Shown here: in pieces, positions 11,255-22,587 of the stretch
Layout: each line of letters begins with the position of its first letter
Numbering within the stretch: position 1 is the first letter of the stretch
Origin: Rhizobium sp. Q54
GTDB taxonomy: Bacteria; Pseudomonadota; Alphaproteobacteria; Rhizobiales; Xanthobacteraceae
Direction: 5' to 3'
Assembly (NCBI GenBank): GCA_945870035.1
Contig: CAMBQQ010000005.1
Span: forward strand, 1-64,000
DNA length: 64,000 nt
The notes under the pieces: generated by a model
The model's input: the letters and a program-made list of their open reading frames with translations, nothing else
The model's database searches: none
What the model was told of the DNA's origin: nothing
Program-made: the position numbers and the translations under genes

Positions 11255-13383
11255 CAAAACCCGCGATCTCCCCTGAAGCGGAGCCGGTCGCTTTTCTTCC
11301 TGCTGACGCGCCGCTTGCCATGCCGGTGCAGGATTTGCGCGTGCACGGCAAAAGCGCCCCACCCGTCGCCGTGCGGCCCGCCGCGCTGGCCTTTCGCCGC
11401 GCGCTGGTTTTTTTCGGCACCGCTGCGATGACAGCGGCCGGCGCCGACCAGATGTACAAGGTGCTGGCGGTGACGACCCTGACGGCGCTCGAAGCGGTCG
11501 TGCTGGTGCTGTTCGTCGTATTATTCGCCTGGGTCGCCTTTTCCTTTATCAGCGCGCTGATCGGCTTTGTGCTCACCTTGTTCGGGAAAGACGGCGCGCT
11601 GGACATCGAAACCGATGGCCCTTTGCCGCCGCTCACTGCCCGTCATGCGCTGCTGGTGCCGACCTACAACGAGACGCCGAGCCGGCTGTTCGCGCGGTTG
11701 CAGGCGACTTATGAGTCGGTCGCGGACAGCGGCCGTCTCGATCATTTCGATTTCTATGTATTGAGCGACACCACCGACCCCGATATCTGGATCCACGAGG
11801 AAGCGCAATTTCTTGCACTGCTGGAGCGGACGCAGAGCGAGCAAATCTTCTATCGCCACCGCCGCGACAATATTGCGCGCAAGGCCGGCAATATCGGCGA
11901 ATGGGTCGAGCGCTTCGGCGGCCATTACGAAAGCATGGTCATTCTCGACGCCGACAGTTTGATGACCGGCGATATCATCGTGCGCATCACCGCGGCGATC
12001 GAGCGCAACGCGCATGCCGGCCTGATTCAGACTTTGCCGATCATCGTCAATGCGCGCAGTCTGTTCGGGCGTTTGCAGCAATTCGCCGGCCGCCTTTACG
12101 GGCCGATGCTGGCGCGCGGCATCGCCTGGTGGTTCGGCACCGAAAGCAATTATTGGGGTCACAATGCGGCGATCCGCGTCAAAGCCTTTGCCGACCATGC
12201 CAGCCTGCCGCTGTTGACCGGCCGCAAACCATTCGGCGGCCACATCATGAGTCACGACTTCGTCGAGGCGGCTTTGATGCGCCGCGCCGGCTGGGCCATC
12301 GTCATGGCGCCGTCGCTTCTCGGCGGCTATGAGGAAACGCCGCCCTCAATGACCGAATTCGCCGCACGCGACCGGCGCTGGTGCCAGGGCAATTTGCAAC
12401 ATCTCAAAGTGTTGCCGGCGCGCGGCCTGCACTGGATGTCGCGGCTGCATTTCCTGACCGGCATCGGCTCCTACATTACCGCGCCGCTATGGCTGGTGTT
12501 TCTCATTACCGGCATCCTGATTTCGTTGCAGGCGCATTTCATCCGCCCTGAGTATTTCCCGAAAGGCTTCTCGCTGTTCCCGCAATGGCCGGAAGAAGAC
12601 CCGATCCGCGCCGCCTGGGTGTTCGGCATCACGATGACCATTCTCATTATGCCGAAGCTGCTCGCCTGGATCGCGCTGCTGTTTCGCGGCAGCGAGCGGC
12701 GCGGTTTCGGCGGCGCCATTGCCGCGTTCTTCAGCATCGTTATCGAGATATTTCTATCGGCCCTGATTGCGCCGGTGATGATGCTGTTCCAGTCGCATGC
12801 GGTTGCCACCGCGCTGCTCGGCAGCGATGCCGGCTGGCAGGTGCAGCGCCGCGACGACGGCAGCCTGCCGTTCTCCGAATTGCTGCGCCGCTATGGCAGG
12901 CTGACCTTGGTCGGCATCCTGCTGGGCGCCGCGGCCTTTGCGGTGTCGCTGTCGCTGTTTTTGTGGATGGCGCCGGTCATTGTCGGCCTTTTGCTGGCGA
13001 TGCCGCTGGCGGCGATCACCGCGCGATCCGACATTGGTATGGCGTTGCGCAAGATGCGGCTGCTGGTCGTCCCCGAAGAGCGCGATCCTCCGGCCATCCT
13101 GCGCCGCGCCAACGAATTGGGCAACGTATTACCGGCCGACGACACCAGGATTGGCGAGTTGTTCCGCAACAGCGCCCTGGGCCAGGCGCATCTCGGCGCG
13201 CTCGACGCGCCGCCGCCGCGCAAGCGCGGCGACGTCGACACCGATCTCGTCGTCGCCAAGGCCAAGATGGCCGAGGCGCACACGCTGGACGAGGCGCTCG
13301 GTCACATGAGCGCCAAGGAAAAGCGCGCGCTGTTCGGCGACCGCGCAGGATTCACGCAGTTGCTGGCGATGAATGCGGCCTGA
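11242..13383 (+). CDS. opgH: glucans biosynthesis glucosyltransferase MdoH/OpgH
   Basis: PTYNETPSRLFARLQATYESV, LDADSLMTGD, SHDFVEAALMRRAGW, RDRRWCQGNLQH; overlaps the opgG 3' end. Confidence 0.95.
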   Translation: MDAVTKPAISPEAEPVAFLPADAPLAMPVQDLRVHGKSAPPVAVRPAALAFRRALVFFGTAAMTAAGADQMYKVLAVTTLTALEAVVLVLFVVLFAWVAFSFISALIGFVLTLFGKDGALDIETDGPLPPLTARHALLVPTYNETPSRLFARLQATYESVADSGRLDHFDFYVLSDTTDPDIWIHEEAQFLALLERTQSEQIFYRHRRDNIARKAGNIGEWVERFGGHYESMVILDADSLMTGDIIVRITAAIERNAHAGLIQTLPIIVNARSLFGRLQQFAGRLYGPMLARGIAWWFGTESNYWGHNAAIRVKAFADHASLPLLTGRKPFGGHIMSHDFVEAALMRRAGWAIVMAPSLLGGYEETPPSMTEFAARDRRWCQGNLQHLKVLPARGLHWMSRLHFLTGIGSYITAPLWLVFLITGILISLQAHFIRPEYFPKGFSLFPQWPEEDPIRAAWVFGITMTILIMPKLLAWIALLFRGSERRGFGGAIAAFFSIVIEIFLSALIAPVMMLFQSHAVATALLGSDAGWQVQRRDDGSLPFSELLRRYGRLTLVGILLGAAAFAVSLSLFLWMAPVIVGLLLAMPLAAITARSDIGMALRKMRLLVVPEERDPPAILRRANELGNVLPADDTRIGELFRNSALGQAHLGALDAPPPRKRGDVDTDLVVAKAKMAEAHTLDEALGHMSAKEKRALFGDRAGFTQLLAMNAA

Positions 13384-13482
13384 GCCGCGCGCCCTCTTGC
13401 CGCCCGCCCCTCAGTTGCGCTTCTCATAACTATCCGCTCTGATACGGTGCCGAGGTCGGTTCAAACCAATGCGGAGACATTT

Positions 13483-13911
13483 ATGGCTAGAATGCCCATC
13501 GCGCTCCTGGCGGCCGTCGTCGCATTGTCAGGCTCATCGGCCGCGTCCGCGCAAATGCGGAAAATGACCGATCAGGACCGGCTGCAAATGCAGAAAGAGC
13601 TGCAGTGGGAAAAGCAACAGAAGCTCAAGGCCGACCGGGACGCACGCACGACCTACACTCAAAAATGCCAAATGGTGGGAGGCCGCATGCACTGCCAAGG
13701 CTCCCAACCCGCCAACACGGTGCAGCCCAAGCCGGTGGCTGTAGCGCCAGCCAAAACCGTGACCACCGACGCAAAGCTGGGAACAGCTTACGGCAATCAG
13801 AAAAACAACGGCCTTGGTGGCGGATACAAGACCATCACAACGGTCAATCCGGCCACGCCAAAACCCGGCACGAACGCGCCTTACGTATCAAAGAAGTATA
13901 TTTCTCAATAA
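13483..13911 (+). CDS. hypothetical secreted protein
   Basis: Signal peptide MARMPIALLAAVVALSGSSAASA, Gln/Lys-rich then GGGYKTITTVNPATPKPGTNAPYVSKKYISQ. Confidence 0.55.
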   Translation: MARMPIALLAAVVALSGSSAASAQMRKMTDQDRLQMQKELQWEKQQKLKADRDARTTYTQKCQMVGGRMHCQGSQPANTVQPKPVAVAPAKTVTTDAKLGTAYGNQKNNGLGGGYKTITTVNPATPKPGTNAPYVSKKYISQ

Positions 13912-13936
13912 TCGAAAGTAGCGCGACCGCGCCGCC

Positions 13937-15352
13937 CTACTTCTCCGCCAGCGCGTGCAGGATGCGCGCCCAGGAGCGGATGCCCTTGTGATAGCAGGTC
14001 AGGTCGAACTTCTCGTTCGGCGAGTGCACGCGGTCGTCGTCGAGGGCGAAGCCGACCAAGAGCGAATCCATGCCGAGCACGTTCTTGAAATCGGCGACGA
14101 TCGGGATCGAGCCGCCGGCGCCGACCGCCACCGCCTTCTTGCCCCACTCCTCGCCGAGCACGGTGCGCGCCTTGTTGAGCGCCGGATTGTCGAACGACAA
14201 TTGCAGCGCGCTGGCCAGGCCGAAATTGCCGAATTCGACGCTGCAATCGGATGGCAGCCGGTCACGCACGAATTTGCGGAAATTGTCGCGGATTTTCTCC
14301 GGGTCCTGGTCGCCGACCAGGCGGAACGACACCTTGGCGGAGGCTTCGCCCGGGATGACGGTCTTGGCGCCTTCGCCGGTATAGCCCCCGATGATGCCGT
14401 TGATCTCGGCGGTCGGCCGCGTCGTCACCAATTCAATCAGCATGCGGTCGTTTTCGCCGGACGGAATCTTTAGGCCGATCGGCCCGAGGAATTTCTCCGA
14501 CGTCAGGCCGAGCCCCTTGAGGTCGGCCTTGATGTCGTCCGGCAGGTCATGAACGCCATCGTAGAATCCGGGGATTGTGACCCGGCCATTGTCGTCCCAC
14601 ATCGCGCCGAGAATTTTGGCGAGGAGCCGGATCGGGTTCTGCGCCGCGCCGCCGAACACGCCGGAGTGCAGATCGCGGTCGGCGCAGGTGATCTTGACGT
14701 CCTCATAGACCAGCCCGCGCAGCGACGTGGTCACCGCCGGGGTCTGGGCGTCCCACATCGCGGTGTCGCAGACCAAAGCGAGGTCGAGCTTGAACTCCTC
14801 GGCATTCTCCTTGACGAAATCGAACAGACTTTTCGAGCCGCACTCCTCCTCGCCCTCGATCATGGTGGTGATCGACAGCGGCAGCGAGCCGGTGACCGTC
14901 TTGTAAGCCCGGCAGGCCTCAATGAAAGTCATGGCCTGTCCCTTGTCGTCGCAGGCGCCGCGCGCGACGATGATCTTGCGGCCATCCGGCAGCGTCTCGA
15001 TGCGCGGCTCGAAAGGCGGCGTCTTCCAGAGATTGAGCGGATCGACCGGCTGCACGTCATAGTGGCCGTAGAACAATACCCGCGGTCCGGTCGCGCCCAT
15101 CCCTTTGGTGTCCTTGGCGGTCGCGCCATTCGATTTGGCGACGACAACGGGGTGGCCCTTGGTCGGCCGCACGCTTGCTTCGAAGCCGATCTCGGTGAGA
15201 TCGGCCGCCACATGCTCGGCCGCGGCGCGGCACTGACCAGCAAATGCCGGATCGGTCGATATCGAGGCGATGCGCAGCAACGCGAACAGCCGCTCGACGC
15301 TTTGGTCGATATCCCGGTCGATGCGGGCGAGGATTGCGTCGAGTGTGTTCAT
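13937..15352 (-). CDS. M20/M25/M40 family metallopeptidase (dipeptidase)
   Basis: FYGHYDVQPVDPLNLWKTPPFEP, GACDDKGQAM, EGEEECGSKSL, dimerisation and C-terminal M20 motifs; start at MNTLDAILARID. Confidence 0.93.
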   Translation of the reverse strand: MNTLDAILARIDRDIDQSVERLFALLRIASISTDPAFAGQCRAAAEHVAADLTEIGFEASVRPTKGHPVVVAKSNGATAKDTKGMGATGPRVLFYGHYDVQPVDPLNLWKTPPFEPRIETLPDGRKIIVARGACDDKGQAMTFIEACRAYKTVTGSLPLSITTMIEGEEECGSKSLFDFVKENAEEFKLDLALVCDTAMWDAQTPAVTTSLRGLVYEDVKITCADRDLHSGVFGGAAQNPIRLLAKILGAMWDDNGRVTIPGFYDGVHDLPDDIKADLKGLGLTSEKFLGPIGLKIPSGENDRMLIELVTTRPTAEINGIIGGYTGEGAKTVIPGEASAKVSFRLVGDQDPEKIRDNFRKFVRDRLPSDCSVEFGNFGLASALQLSFDNPALNKARTVLGEEWGKKAVAVGAGGSIPIVADFKNVLGMDSLLVGFALDDDRVHSPNEKFDLTCYHKGIRSWARILHALAEK

Positions 15353-15569
15353 GACGTCTTGTCCTTTCAATTCCAATTCCAGGCTAGCAATGCACAAAGC
15401 GCATGAAAAGCCGCGCCGAGGGAACAATACGGTCTTTAGACGCTTCATTCAGGGACTTTTAAGCACCATCGACCGAAGTCCGCCACGCCTTCAAGCAAAT
15501 CCCAAACGTAGTCCTTTCCAATCCGCCGATCTATCTATAGGAACCGGCACCCGGCGACAGGGCCAAAGA

Positions 15570-15585
15570 TGTGATGTGGATCACA
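15570..15585. promoter_or_regulatory. CRP/FNR-superfamily-type operator TGTGA-N6-TCACA
   Basis: tgtgatgtggatcaca matches TGTGA-N6-TCACA, 155 bp upstream of the ORF starting at 15740. Confidence 0.4.
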
Positions 15586-15739
15586 GCAACTGCATTATTT
15601 TCCGCCTAGAAGTTTTCATGGGCAGAGGTAATCGTCGGAAACAGTATCGAAACGTGATCGCGCTTCATGCTTGTCATCGCCGCCGGTCGCGTTCAATATG
15701 TTTTACAACCTGCCATCAGTGCGGGACCGTGAGGGGATC

Positions 15740-16102
15740 ATGAACGAATTGATTGCGCGTCTCGTTGCCAATGTCGGCATCGATCAAGCCGCCGCCGAGA
15801 AATCCGTCGGCATTATTCTCGACTTCCTGAAAAAGGAAGGCCCGCCCGACAAGGTCCAGGCCCTGATCGACAAAATTCCCGACTCCGAAGCGCTCATCGC
15901 CGCTCAAGCGGGCGAGAGCGGCGGCATGTTCGCCATGGGCGGCCTGATGGGCGCCGGCACCAAGATGATGGGTGCGGGCCTCAGTATGGGGCAGGTTCAG
16001 GCCGTGACTAAGGAAGTCATCGCCTATGCCCGCGAAAAGGCCGGCGAAGACACGGTTGGCGAGATCGTCGGCTCCATTCCGGGCCTCAGCCAGTTCGTCT
16101 GA
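15740..16102 (+). CDS. small conserved protein resembling DUF2267/DUF2780-type families
   Basis: MNELIARLVANVGIDQAAAEKSVGIILDFLKKEGPPDKVQALIDKIPD ... GEIVGSIPGLSQFV. Confidence 0.6.
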   Translation: MNELIARLVANVGIDQAAAEKSVGIILDFLKKEGPPDKVQALIDKIPDSEALIAAQAGESGGMFAMGGLMGAGTKMMGAGLSMGQVQAVTKEVIAYAREKAGEDTVGEIVGSIPGLSQFV

Positions 16103-16162
16103 CCGCCCAAACCCGCGTCCGCCGCATATTTTCCAAGATTTGAAGAAGGCAGGAGACTCCGT

Positions 16163-16570
16163 ATGTCCTATCCCATCAACGATATTGGAGGGATCGATGG
16201 CGAAGCAGCCAGAACCCTGAAGTTGGTGGGAATCCGGACGGCGGACAAGCTTCTCGAAGCCGCGCGCACCGTGAAGGGCCGCAAGGAAATGGCCGAGAAG
16301 ACCTCGATCGACGAAAAGCAGTGGCTGTGCTGGGCCAACCACGCCGACCGCATGCGCGTTCGTGGCGTCAGCAAGGAATATTCCGAGCTGCTGCACCACG
16401 CCGGCGTCGATACCGTGAAGGAACTCAAGTACCGCAACCCGTCGAACCTCGCCAAGGCAATGGCCGAGGCCAACCGCAAGCGCAAGCTGGTGCGGTTCCT
16501 GCCCTCGGAAAAGGTTGTCGAACGCTGGATCGAGCACGCCAAAAAGCTGCCGATCAAGATTTCGTACTGA
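16163..16570 (+). CDS. DUF4332 domain-containing protein (helix-hairpin-helix-like)
   Basis: ISDIGG-like start YPINDIGGIDGEAARTLKLVGIRTADKLLEAA...; LLHHAGVDTVKELKYRNPSNLAKAM. Confidence 0.75.
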   Translation: MSYPINDIGGIDGEAARTLKLVGIRTADKLLEAARTVKGRKEMAEKTSIDEKQWLCWANHADRMRVRGVSKEYSELLHHAGVDTVKELKYRNPSNLAKAMAEANRKRKLVRFLPSEKVVERWIEHAKKLPIKISY

Positions 16571-16585
16571 GTACGCATGCATCCT

Positions 16586-16688
16586 CGTCATTCCGGGGCG
16601 GCCCGCAGGGCCGAACCCGGAATCCAGCAAGATCCAAATGCGTTTCTGGATTCCGGGTCCGGCGCAAATGCGCCGTCCCGGAATGACG
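16586..16688. repeat. intergenic palindromic repeat (alphaproteobacterial type)
   Basis: Arms cgtcattccggggcggcccgcagggccgaacccggaatcca / tggattccgggtccggcgcaaatgcgccgtcccggaatgacg form an imperfect inverted repeat. Confidence 0.85.
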
Positions 16689-16736
16689 GATTGAGGTTCT
16701 TGACACCTCGCCGCCGACCGCGCAAAGCGACCGGCC

Positions 16737-17606
16737 ATGGCAGTCATTCCATCAGCAGAGACGCCGCAATCAGCGCCGGAAACGCTCGCCGCGCTGCTCA
16801 AACGCGGGCGGCCTCTGGTTATGGGCATACTCAACGTGACGCCGGATTCATTTTCCGATGGCGGCCGATTTTTCGACGCCGGTCACGCCCTCGCCCATGC
16901 CAAAGAGATGGCCAACGAAGGCGCCGACATTCTCGATGTCGGCGCTGAATCTACCCGCCCCTATGCGGGCGCCACGCCGGTCTCCGCCGATGACGAGTTG
17001 GCGCGACTCAAGCCGGTGTTGCCCAAGGTCGCCGCGCTCGGCCTGCCGCTATCCATTGACACGCTCAAGGCCAGCGTCGCCGCCTTCGCGCTCGATCAAG
17101 GCGCCACCATCATCAACGACGTCTGGGGACTTCAGCACGACCCGGACATGGCGACGCTGGCAGCCAGACGCGGCGTGCCGGTGATCGCGATGCACAACCG
17201 CGCCGATGTAGACGAAAGTATCGATATCGTCGCCGACGTGATCGCCTTCTTCGCCCGCACGCTGGAAATCGCCACGCAGGCCGGCATCCCCCGCGACATG
17301 ATCGTGCTCGATCCCGGCATCGGCTTCGGCAAGACGCCGGAACAGAGCATCGTCTGCCTGGCGCGGCTGGCGGCGTTCAAAAAATTCGGCCTGCCGCTGC
17401 TGGTCGGCGCCTCGCGCAAGCGCTTCATCAATTTTGTATCCCCCTCGCCGCCAACCGAACGCATCGGCGGTTCCATCGCCAGCCACTTGATCGCAATCGC
17501 CAGTGGCGCTTCCATCGTCCGCGTGCATGATGTCGCCGAAACCGTACAGGCGCTGCGGGTGACAGCGGCCATAGACGCCGCGGCCGGCAAGGCAGAAACT
17601 AAATGA
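16737..17606 (+). CDS. folP: dihydropteroate synthase
   Basis: MGILNVTPDSFSDGGRF, DVGAESTRP, GATIINDVWG, DPGIGFGKTPEQ, GASRKRF. Confidence 0.97.
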   Translation: MAVIPSAETPQSAPETLAALLKRGRPLVMGILNVTPDSFSDGGRFFDAGHALAHAKEMANEGADILDVGAESTRPYAGATPVSADDELARLKPVLPKVAALGLPLSIDTLKASVAAFALDQGATIINDVWGLQHDPDMATLAARRGVPVIAMHNRADVDESIDIVADVIAFFARTLEIATQAGIPRDMIVLDPGIGFGKTPEQSIVCLARLAAFKKFGLPLLVGASRKRFINFVSPSPPTERIGGSIASHLIAIASGASIVRVHDVAETVQALRVTAAIDAAAGKAETK

Positions 17607-17980
17607 GCGATCGCATTTTCATCCGTGGCCTGTCGATGCACGCCTATCACGGCGTGATGCCGCACGAAGCCAAGGTCGGGCAGACCTTCACGCTCGATCT
17701 CGACCTCGATATCGACCTGTCCGATGCCGCGCGTTCGGACAAGGTCAAGGACACCGTGTCGTATGCCGACGTAGCCAGTTGTGCGAGCGACGCCTTCAAT
17801 GCGCAGCGCTTCCGGCTGATCGAGGCCGCCGCCGGCCGGGTCGCCGATGCTGTGCTGGCCGCGTTCCCGCGCGTGCGCACGGTCGCGGTGACCATCCACA
17901 AGCCGCATGCGCCGATTGCCGCGACCTTCAGCGATGTCGGCGTCACGTTGGTGCGCGGACGCGCCAAATCGAAACCATGA
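17603..17980 (+). CDS. folB: dihydroneopterin aldolase
   Basis: MSDRIFIRGLSMHAYHGVMPHEAKVGQTFTLDLDLDID; ATGA overlap with folP. Confidence 0.95.
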   Translation: MSDRIFIRGLSMHAYHGVMPHEAKVGQTFTLDLDLDIDLSDAARSDKVKDTVSYADVASCASDAFNAQRFRLIEAAAGRVADAVLAAFPRVRTVAVTIHKPHAPIAATFSDVGVTLVRGRAKSKP

Positions 17981-18483
17981 TTGCTGCACCGCTCCCGCAG
18001 GCTTACCTGGCGCTGGGCGGCAATGTCGGCAACAGCCGCGCCATTCTCGATCGCGCCGTTCTGCTGCTGTGCGATCGGCCCGATCTGCGGCTCACCGCCC
18101 GCTCGTCCGACTATGCGACGCCGCCCTGGGGCTTCAAGGACCAGCCGCCCTTCATCAACCTGTGCATCGCCGTCGAGACGAGTTTGTCGCCGCGCGACCT
18201 CCTGGCTCACGCGCAGGAGGTCGAGTTGAAACTGGGCCGCGACCGGGCGCATGAGACGCGCTGGGGGCCGCGCACCTGCGACATCGACATCATTGCCTAT
18301 GGCGACCTGACCGTCGACGAACCCGGCCTGATCCTGCCGCATCCACGCCTGTTCGAGCGTGCTTTCGTTTTATTGCCGCTGGCCGAAATTGCCGGCAATC
18401 GCGTCATCGCCGGCAAGAAACTGACCGAGGCGCTGGCCAAAGTCGATGCGGCCGGCATCGAGCGCTTGCCTCCAATGCGCTGA
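17977..18483 (+). CDS. folK: 2-amino-4-hydroxy-6-hydroxymethyldihydropteridine diphosphokinase
   Basis: AYLALGGNVGNSRAILDRA, RWGPRTCDIDIIAYGD, LILPHPRLFERAFVLLPLAEIA; ATGA overlap with folB. Confidence 0.96.
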   Translation: MIAAPLPQAYLALGGNVGNSRAILDRAVLLLCDRPDLRLTARSSDYATPPWGFKDQPPFINLCIAVETSLSPRDLLAHAQEVELKLGRDRAHETRWGPRTCDIDIIAYGDLTVDEPGLILPHPRLFERAFVLLPLAEIAGNRVIAGKKLTEALAKVDAAGIERLPPMR

Positions 18484-18545
18484 CCGGGCATGCAAATTGC
18501 TATATCGCAATGGCGAGACCCCGCCATCTATGGCAATTTGGCCCC

Positions 18546-20405
18546 ATGAATGACCCACTCGTTCTCGCCGCCGAATTTCCCACCACCGACGCCGCCGAAT
18601 GGCGGAAAATGGTCGATGCGGCCCTAAAAGGCGCGTCGTTCGAAAAGCGGCTGGTCAGCCAGACCTATGACGGCCTCAAGGTGCAGCCGCTTTATCCGCG
18701 CGCCGTGGGCGTCGAGCCTGTCGCAGGACGGAAGGCTGGCGCGCCCTGGACGATCATGCAGCGCGTCGATCATCCCGATCCGAAGGCCGCCAACACGCAA
18801 GTGCTGGACGACCTCGAGAACGGTGCGACCGGGCTCAGCCTGGTTCTGGGCGGCAGCCTGGGTGCATATGGCTTCGGCCTTGACGGGTCCTCCGCCACGC
18901 TGACGCAGGTGCTCGACGGCGTCCTGCTTAATGCCGGCATCGCCATCGAACTCGAGCTAAGCGCACAGCACCGCGAAGCCGTTTTCAATCTCGCCGCCGT
19001 TCTGGAGAAAAGCGGCGTCGACAAGGCCGCCACGAAGGTGCGCTTCGGCCTCGACCCGCTCGGCGCAGGTCTGCGCAACGGTGCGTTGCCGCAGCCATGG
19101 GCACAGATCGCTTCGCTTATCGGCACAATTGTGAGCGGCCTCGCCGGACAAGGCTTCAAAGGTCCGTTCATGGTCGCAGACGGCCGGGTCATTCATGCCG
19201 CAGGCGGCTCGGAAGCGCAGGAGCTTGCCTTTGTCATCGCCAGCGCCGTGAGTTACCTGCGCGCTCTGAATGAAGGCGGCCTCGCGCTCGACGACGCGCG
19301 CCAGGCGATCTACTTCAAACTGGCCGCCGACGCCGACGAATTCCTCACCATCGCCAAATTCCGCGCTCTGCGGAAACTGTGGGCACGCGTTGAACAGGCC
19401 TGCGAACTGACGCCGCAGCCGGCTTTCGTCGCGGCGGAAACCGCCTGGCGCATGATGACGGCGCGCGATCCTTACGTGAACATGCTGCGCACCACGATCG
19501 CCATCACCGCCGCAGGCCTTGGCGGCGCCGATGCCATCACGGCGTTACCTTTCACCCTTCCGCGCGGTCTGCCCGACCGTTTCGCACGCCGCGCCGCGCG
19601 CAACCAGCAACTGGTGCTGCTGGAAGAATCCAATCTCTACCGCGTGGCCGATCCGGCCGCCGGCGCCGGCGGCATCGAAGCCTTGACGAGTGAGCTGGCG
19701 CAATCGGCCTGGAGCCTGTTTCAGGACATCGAGAAGGCCGGCGGCGCAACGGCCGCGCTGGAAAGCGGCCTCATTCAGAAGAATGTCGCCACTGTACGCG
19801 CGGCGCGGCAAGCCGCCATCGCCCGCCGCAAGGAAGCCCTCACCGGCACCAGCGACTATCCCAATCTCGGCGAAGCCAAAGTCGACGTGCTCGATGTGCC
19901 GCGCGTTACGCTGGAGCCATTCGCGCCGGCGGTTTCGTTCGAAGCTTTGCCGGCCATGCGTCTTGCCGAACCGTTCGAGGCCTTGCGCGACAAATCCGAT
20001 GCGACGCTCGCCAAAACCGGCGCGCGGCCGCAAATATTTCTGGCGACGCTCGGCAAGCTTGCCGACTTCACGCCGCGCGCCATGTTCGCCAAGAGCTTCT
20101 ACGAGGCCGGCGGCATTGAGGCGCTCGGCAATGACGGCTTCAAGGACCCGGCCGAAATGATTGCCGCCTTCAAGAAGTCGGGCGCTAAGCTCGTCTGCCT
20201 GTGCGGTTCTGACGACGCCTATGCCGAACAGGCTGTGATCGCTGCCACGGGGCTGACGAACGCCGGAGCCATCGTTCATCTTGCCGGCCGACCGGGTGAA
20301 TTAGAGACAGCCCTCCAGGACGCCGGCGTGAAATCCTTCATATTTGTGGGCTGCGATGTGCTTTCGACCTTGCAAGCGACGCATGATAGTCTGGTGCAGC
20401 CATGA
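18546..20405 (+). CDS. mutA: methylmalonyl-CoA mutase small (beta) subunit
   Basis: [35 protein letters not shown]; directly precedes the large subunit with ATGA overlap. Confidence 0.93.
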   Translation: MNDPLVLAAEFPTTDAAEWRKMVDAALKGASFEKRLVSQTYDGLKVQPLYPRAVGVEPVAGRKAGAPWTIMQRVDHPDPKAANTQVLDDLENGATGLSLVLGGSLGAYGFGLDGSSATLTQVLDGVLLNAGIAIELELSAQHREAVFNLAAVLEKSGVDKAATKVRFGLDPLGAGLRNGALPQPWAQIASLIGTIVSGLAGQGFKGPFMVADGRVIHAAGGSEAQELAFVIASAVSYLRALNEGGLALDDARQAIYFKLAADADEFLTIAKFRALRKLWARVEQACELTPQPAFVAAETAWRMMTARDPYVNMLRTTIAITAAGLGGADAITALPFTLPRGLPDRFARRAARNQQLVLLEESNLYRVADPAAGAGGIEALTSELAQSAWSLFQDIEKAGGATAALESGLIQKNVATVRAARQAAIARRKEALTGTSDYPNLGEAKVDVLDVPRVTLEPFAPAVSFEALPAMRLAEPFEALRDKSDATLAKTGARPQIFLATLGKLADFTPRAMFAKSFYEAGGIEALGNDGFKDPAEMIAAFKKSGAKLVCLCGSDDAYAEQAVIAATGLTNAGAIVHLAGRPGELETALQDAGVKSFIFVGCDVLSTLQATHDSLVQP

Positions 20406-22555
20406 GCAAGGTTCCGAATTTTTCCACGATCGACTTCGCCGACGCGCCGGTGCTGAACGCGGCTGAGGCGACCGCGCCGTGGATCACGCCGGAATCGATC
20501 CCGGTGAAGCCGATCTATGGCGAAGCCGACCTCAAGGGTCTCGACTTCCTCGGCACTTATCCCGGCAAGCCGCCCTATCTGCGCGGGCCCTACCCCGCAA
20601 TGTACGCGGCGCAGCCCTGGACCATCCGGCAATATGCCGGCTTCTCGACCGCGGAAGACTCCAACGCCTTCTACCGGCGCAATCTCGCCGCCGGCCAGAA
20701 GGGCCTGTCCATCGCCTTCGATCTCGCCACCCATCGCGGCTACGACTCGGATCATCCGCGCGTGTCGGGCGATGTCGGCATGGCCGGTGTGGCGATCGAT
20801 TCGATCTACGACATGCGCACATTGTTCTCCGGCATCCCTCTCGACAAGATGAGCGTGTCGATGACCATGAACGGCGCGGTGCTGCCGGTGCTGGCGCTGT
20901 ACATCGTCGCCGCCGAGGAACAGGGCGTGCCGCACGACAAATTGTCGGGCACGATCCAGAACGACATCCTCAAAGAATTCATGGTGCGCAACACCTATAT
21001 CTATCCGCCGGCGGCGTCGTTGCGCATCATCTCCGACATCTTCGCCTATACCTCAGCCGAAATGCCGAAGTTCAATTCGATCTCGATTTCCGGCTATCAC
21101 ATGCAGGAAGCCGGCGCGACGCAGGATCTCGAACTCGCTTACACACTTGCCGACGGCGTCGAATATGTTCGCACCGGATTGAAGGCCGGGCTGACCATCG
21201 ACCAGTTTGCGCCGCGGCTGTCGTTCTTCTGGGCGATCGGCATGAATTACTTCATGGAGATCGCCAAGCTGCGCGCGGCGCGCATGATCTGGGCCAAGCT
21301 GATCAAGCCGTTCGATCCGAAGGATGCGCGCTCTCTGTCGCTGCGCACGCATTGCCAGACGTCGGGCTGGTCGCTGGCGGCGCAGGACGTCTTCAACAAC
21401 GTGCCGCGCACCATGATCGAGGCGATGGCGGCGACGCAAGGCCAGACCCAGTCGCTGCACACCAATGCGCTCGACGAGGCCTTGGCGCTGCCGACCGATT
21501 TTTCGGCGCGCATCGCCCGCAATACACAAATTGTTTTGCAGCAGGAAGCCAATGCCACCCGGATCGTCGATCCGTGGGGCGGCTCCTATTACGTCGAGAG
21601 GCTGACCTACGATCTCGCCGCCAAGGCGTGGGCGCATATCGAGGAAGTCGAGGCGCTCGGCGGCATGACCAAGGCCATCGAGGCCGGCATTCCGAAATTG
21701 CGCATCGAGGAAGCCTCGGCCAAGACGCAGGCGCGCATCGATGCCGGCGTGCAATCCGTCATCGGCGTCAACAAGTACCAGCCGACCGAGGAAGCGCCGA
21801 TCGACGTGTTGAAGATCGACAACACCGCGGTGCGGCAGATGCAGCTCGACAAGCTCAAGCGGCTGCGCGCCGAACGCGATCCGGCCGCACTGAAGGAAGC
21901 GATCGAGGCGCTGACCCGCGCCGCGAACGGCAATGGCAACCTTTTGGCGCTGGCGGTCGATGCGGCCCGCGCCAAGGCCACCGTCGGCGAGATTTCAGAC
22001 GCCCTGGAAAAGGTCTATGGCCGCCATGTCGCTTCGATCAAATCGATCACCGGTGTTTACAAGCGGGAGGTCGGCATGACGCCTGCCGTCGATAGAGTTC
22101 GCGTTGCTGTCGAAGCGTTTGAAGCGGCCGAAGGACGCCGGCCGCGCCTGCTGGTGGCGAAAATCGGCCAGGACGGCCACGACCGCGGCCAGAAGGTCAT
22201 CGCTTCCGCCTTTGCCGATCTCGGGTTCGACGTCGATATCGGGCCGTTGTTCGCGACGCCTGAAGAAGCCGCGCGCCAGGCGGTGGAGAACGACGTGCAT
22301 ATTCTCGGCGTGTCGTCGCTCGCCGCCGCGCATCTGTCGCTGGTGCCGGAGTTAAAGAAGCAACTGGCGAGCCAAGGCCGCGACGACATCATGATCGTCG
22401 TCGGCGGCGTGGTGCCGCCGCAGGATTACGATGCGCTGATGAAATCGGGCTGCGAGGCGATCTTCCCGCCCGGCACCGTCATCGCGGACGCGGCCGAGAA
22501 ATTGTTGAAGACGCTGCACACACGGCTCGGCCACGGCAAGCAGGCGGCGGAGTAG
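20402..22555 (+). CDS. mutB: methylmalonyl-CoA mutase large subunit
   Basis: [65 protein letters not shown]-terminal B12 domain [26 protein letters not shown]. Confidence 0.98.
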   Translation: MSKVPNFSTIDFADAPVLNAAEATAPWITPESIPVKPIYGEADLKGLDFLGTYPGKPPYLRGPYPAMYAAQPWTIRQYAGFSTAEDSNAFYRRNLAAGQKGLSIAFDLATHRGYDSDHPRVSGDVGMAGVAIDSIYDMRTLFSGIPLDKMSVSMTMNGAVLPVLALYIVAAEEQGVPHDKLSGTIQNDILKEFMVRNTYIYPPAASLRIISDIFAYTSAEMPKFNSISISGYHMQEAGATQDLELAYTLADGVEYVRTGLKAGLTIDQFAPRLSFFWAIGMNYFMEIAKLRAARMIWAKLIKPFDPKDARSLSLRTHCQTSGWSLAAQDVFNNVPRTMIEAMAATQGQTQSLHTNALDEALALPTDFSARIARNTQIVLQQEANATRIVDPWGGSYYVERLTYDLAAKAWAHIEEVEALGGMTKAIEAGIPKLRIEEASAKTQARIDAGVQSVIGVNKYQPTEEAPIDVLKIDNTAVRQMQLDKLKRLRAERDPAALKEAIEALTRAANGNGNLLALAVDAARAKATVGEISDALEKVYGRHVASIKSITGVYKREVGMTPAVDRVRVAVEAFEAAEGRRPRLLVAKIGQDGHDRGQKVIASAFADLGFDVDIGPLFATPEEAARQAVENDVHILGVSSLAAAHLSLVPELKKQLASQGRDDIMIVVGGVVPPQDYDALMKSGCEAIFPPGTVIADAAEKLLKTLHTRLGHGKQAAE

Positions 22556-22587
22556 ACAGCGATGCTCCCTTCTTGCGAGACGGAACC

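Noticed and set aside
20479-22095. 538 aa plus-strand ORF within mutB
   Set aside because: Out-of-frame shadow of mutB with Arg-rich composition and no domain pattern.
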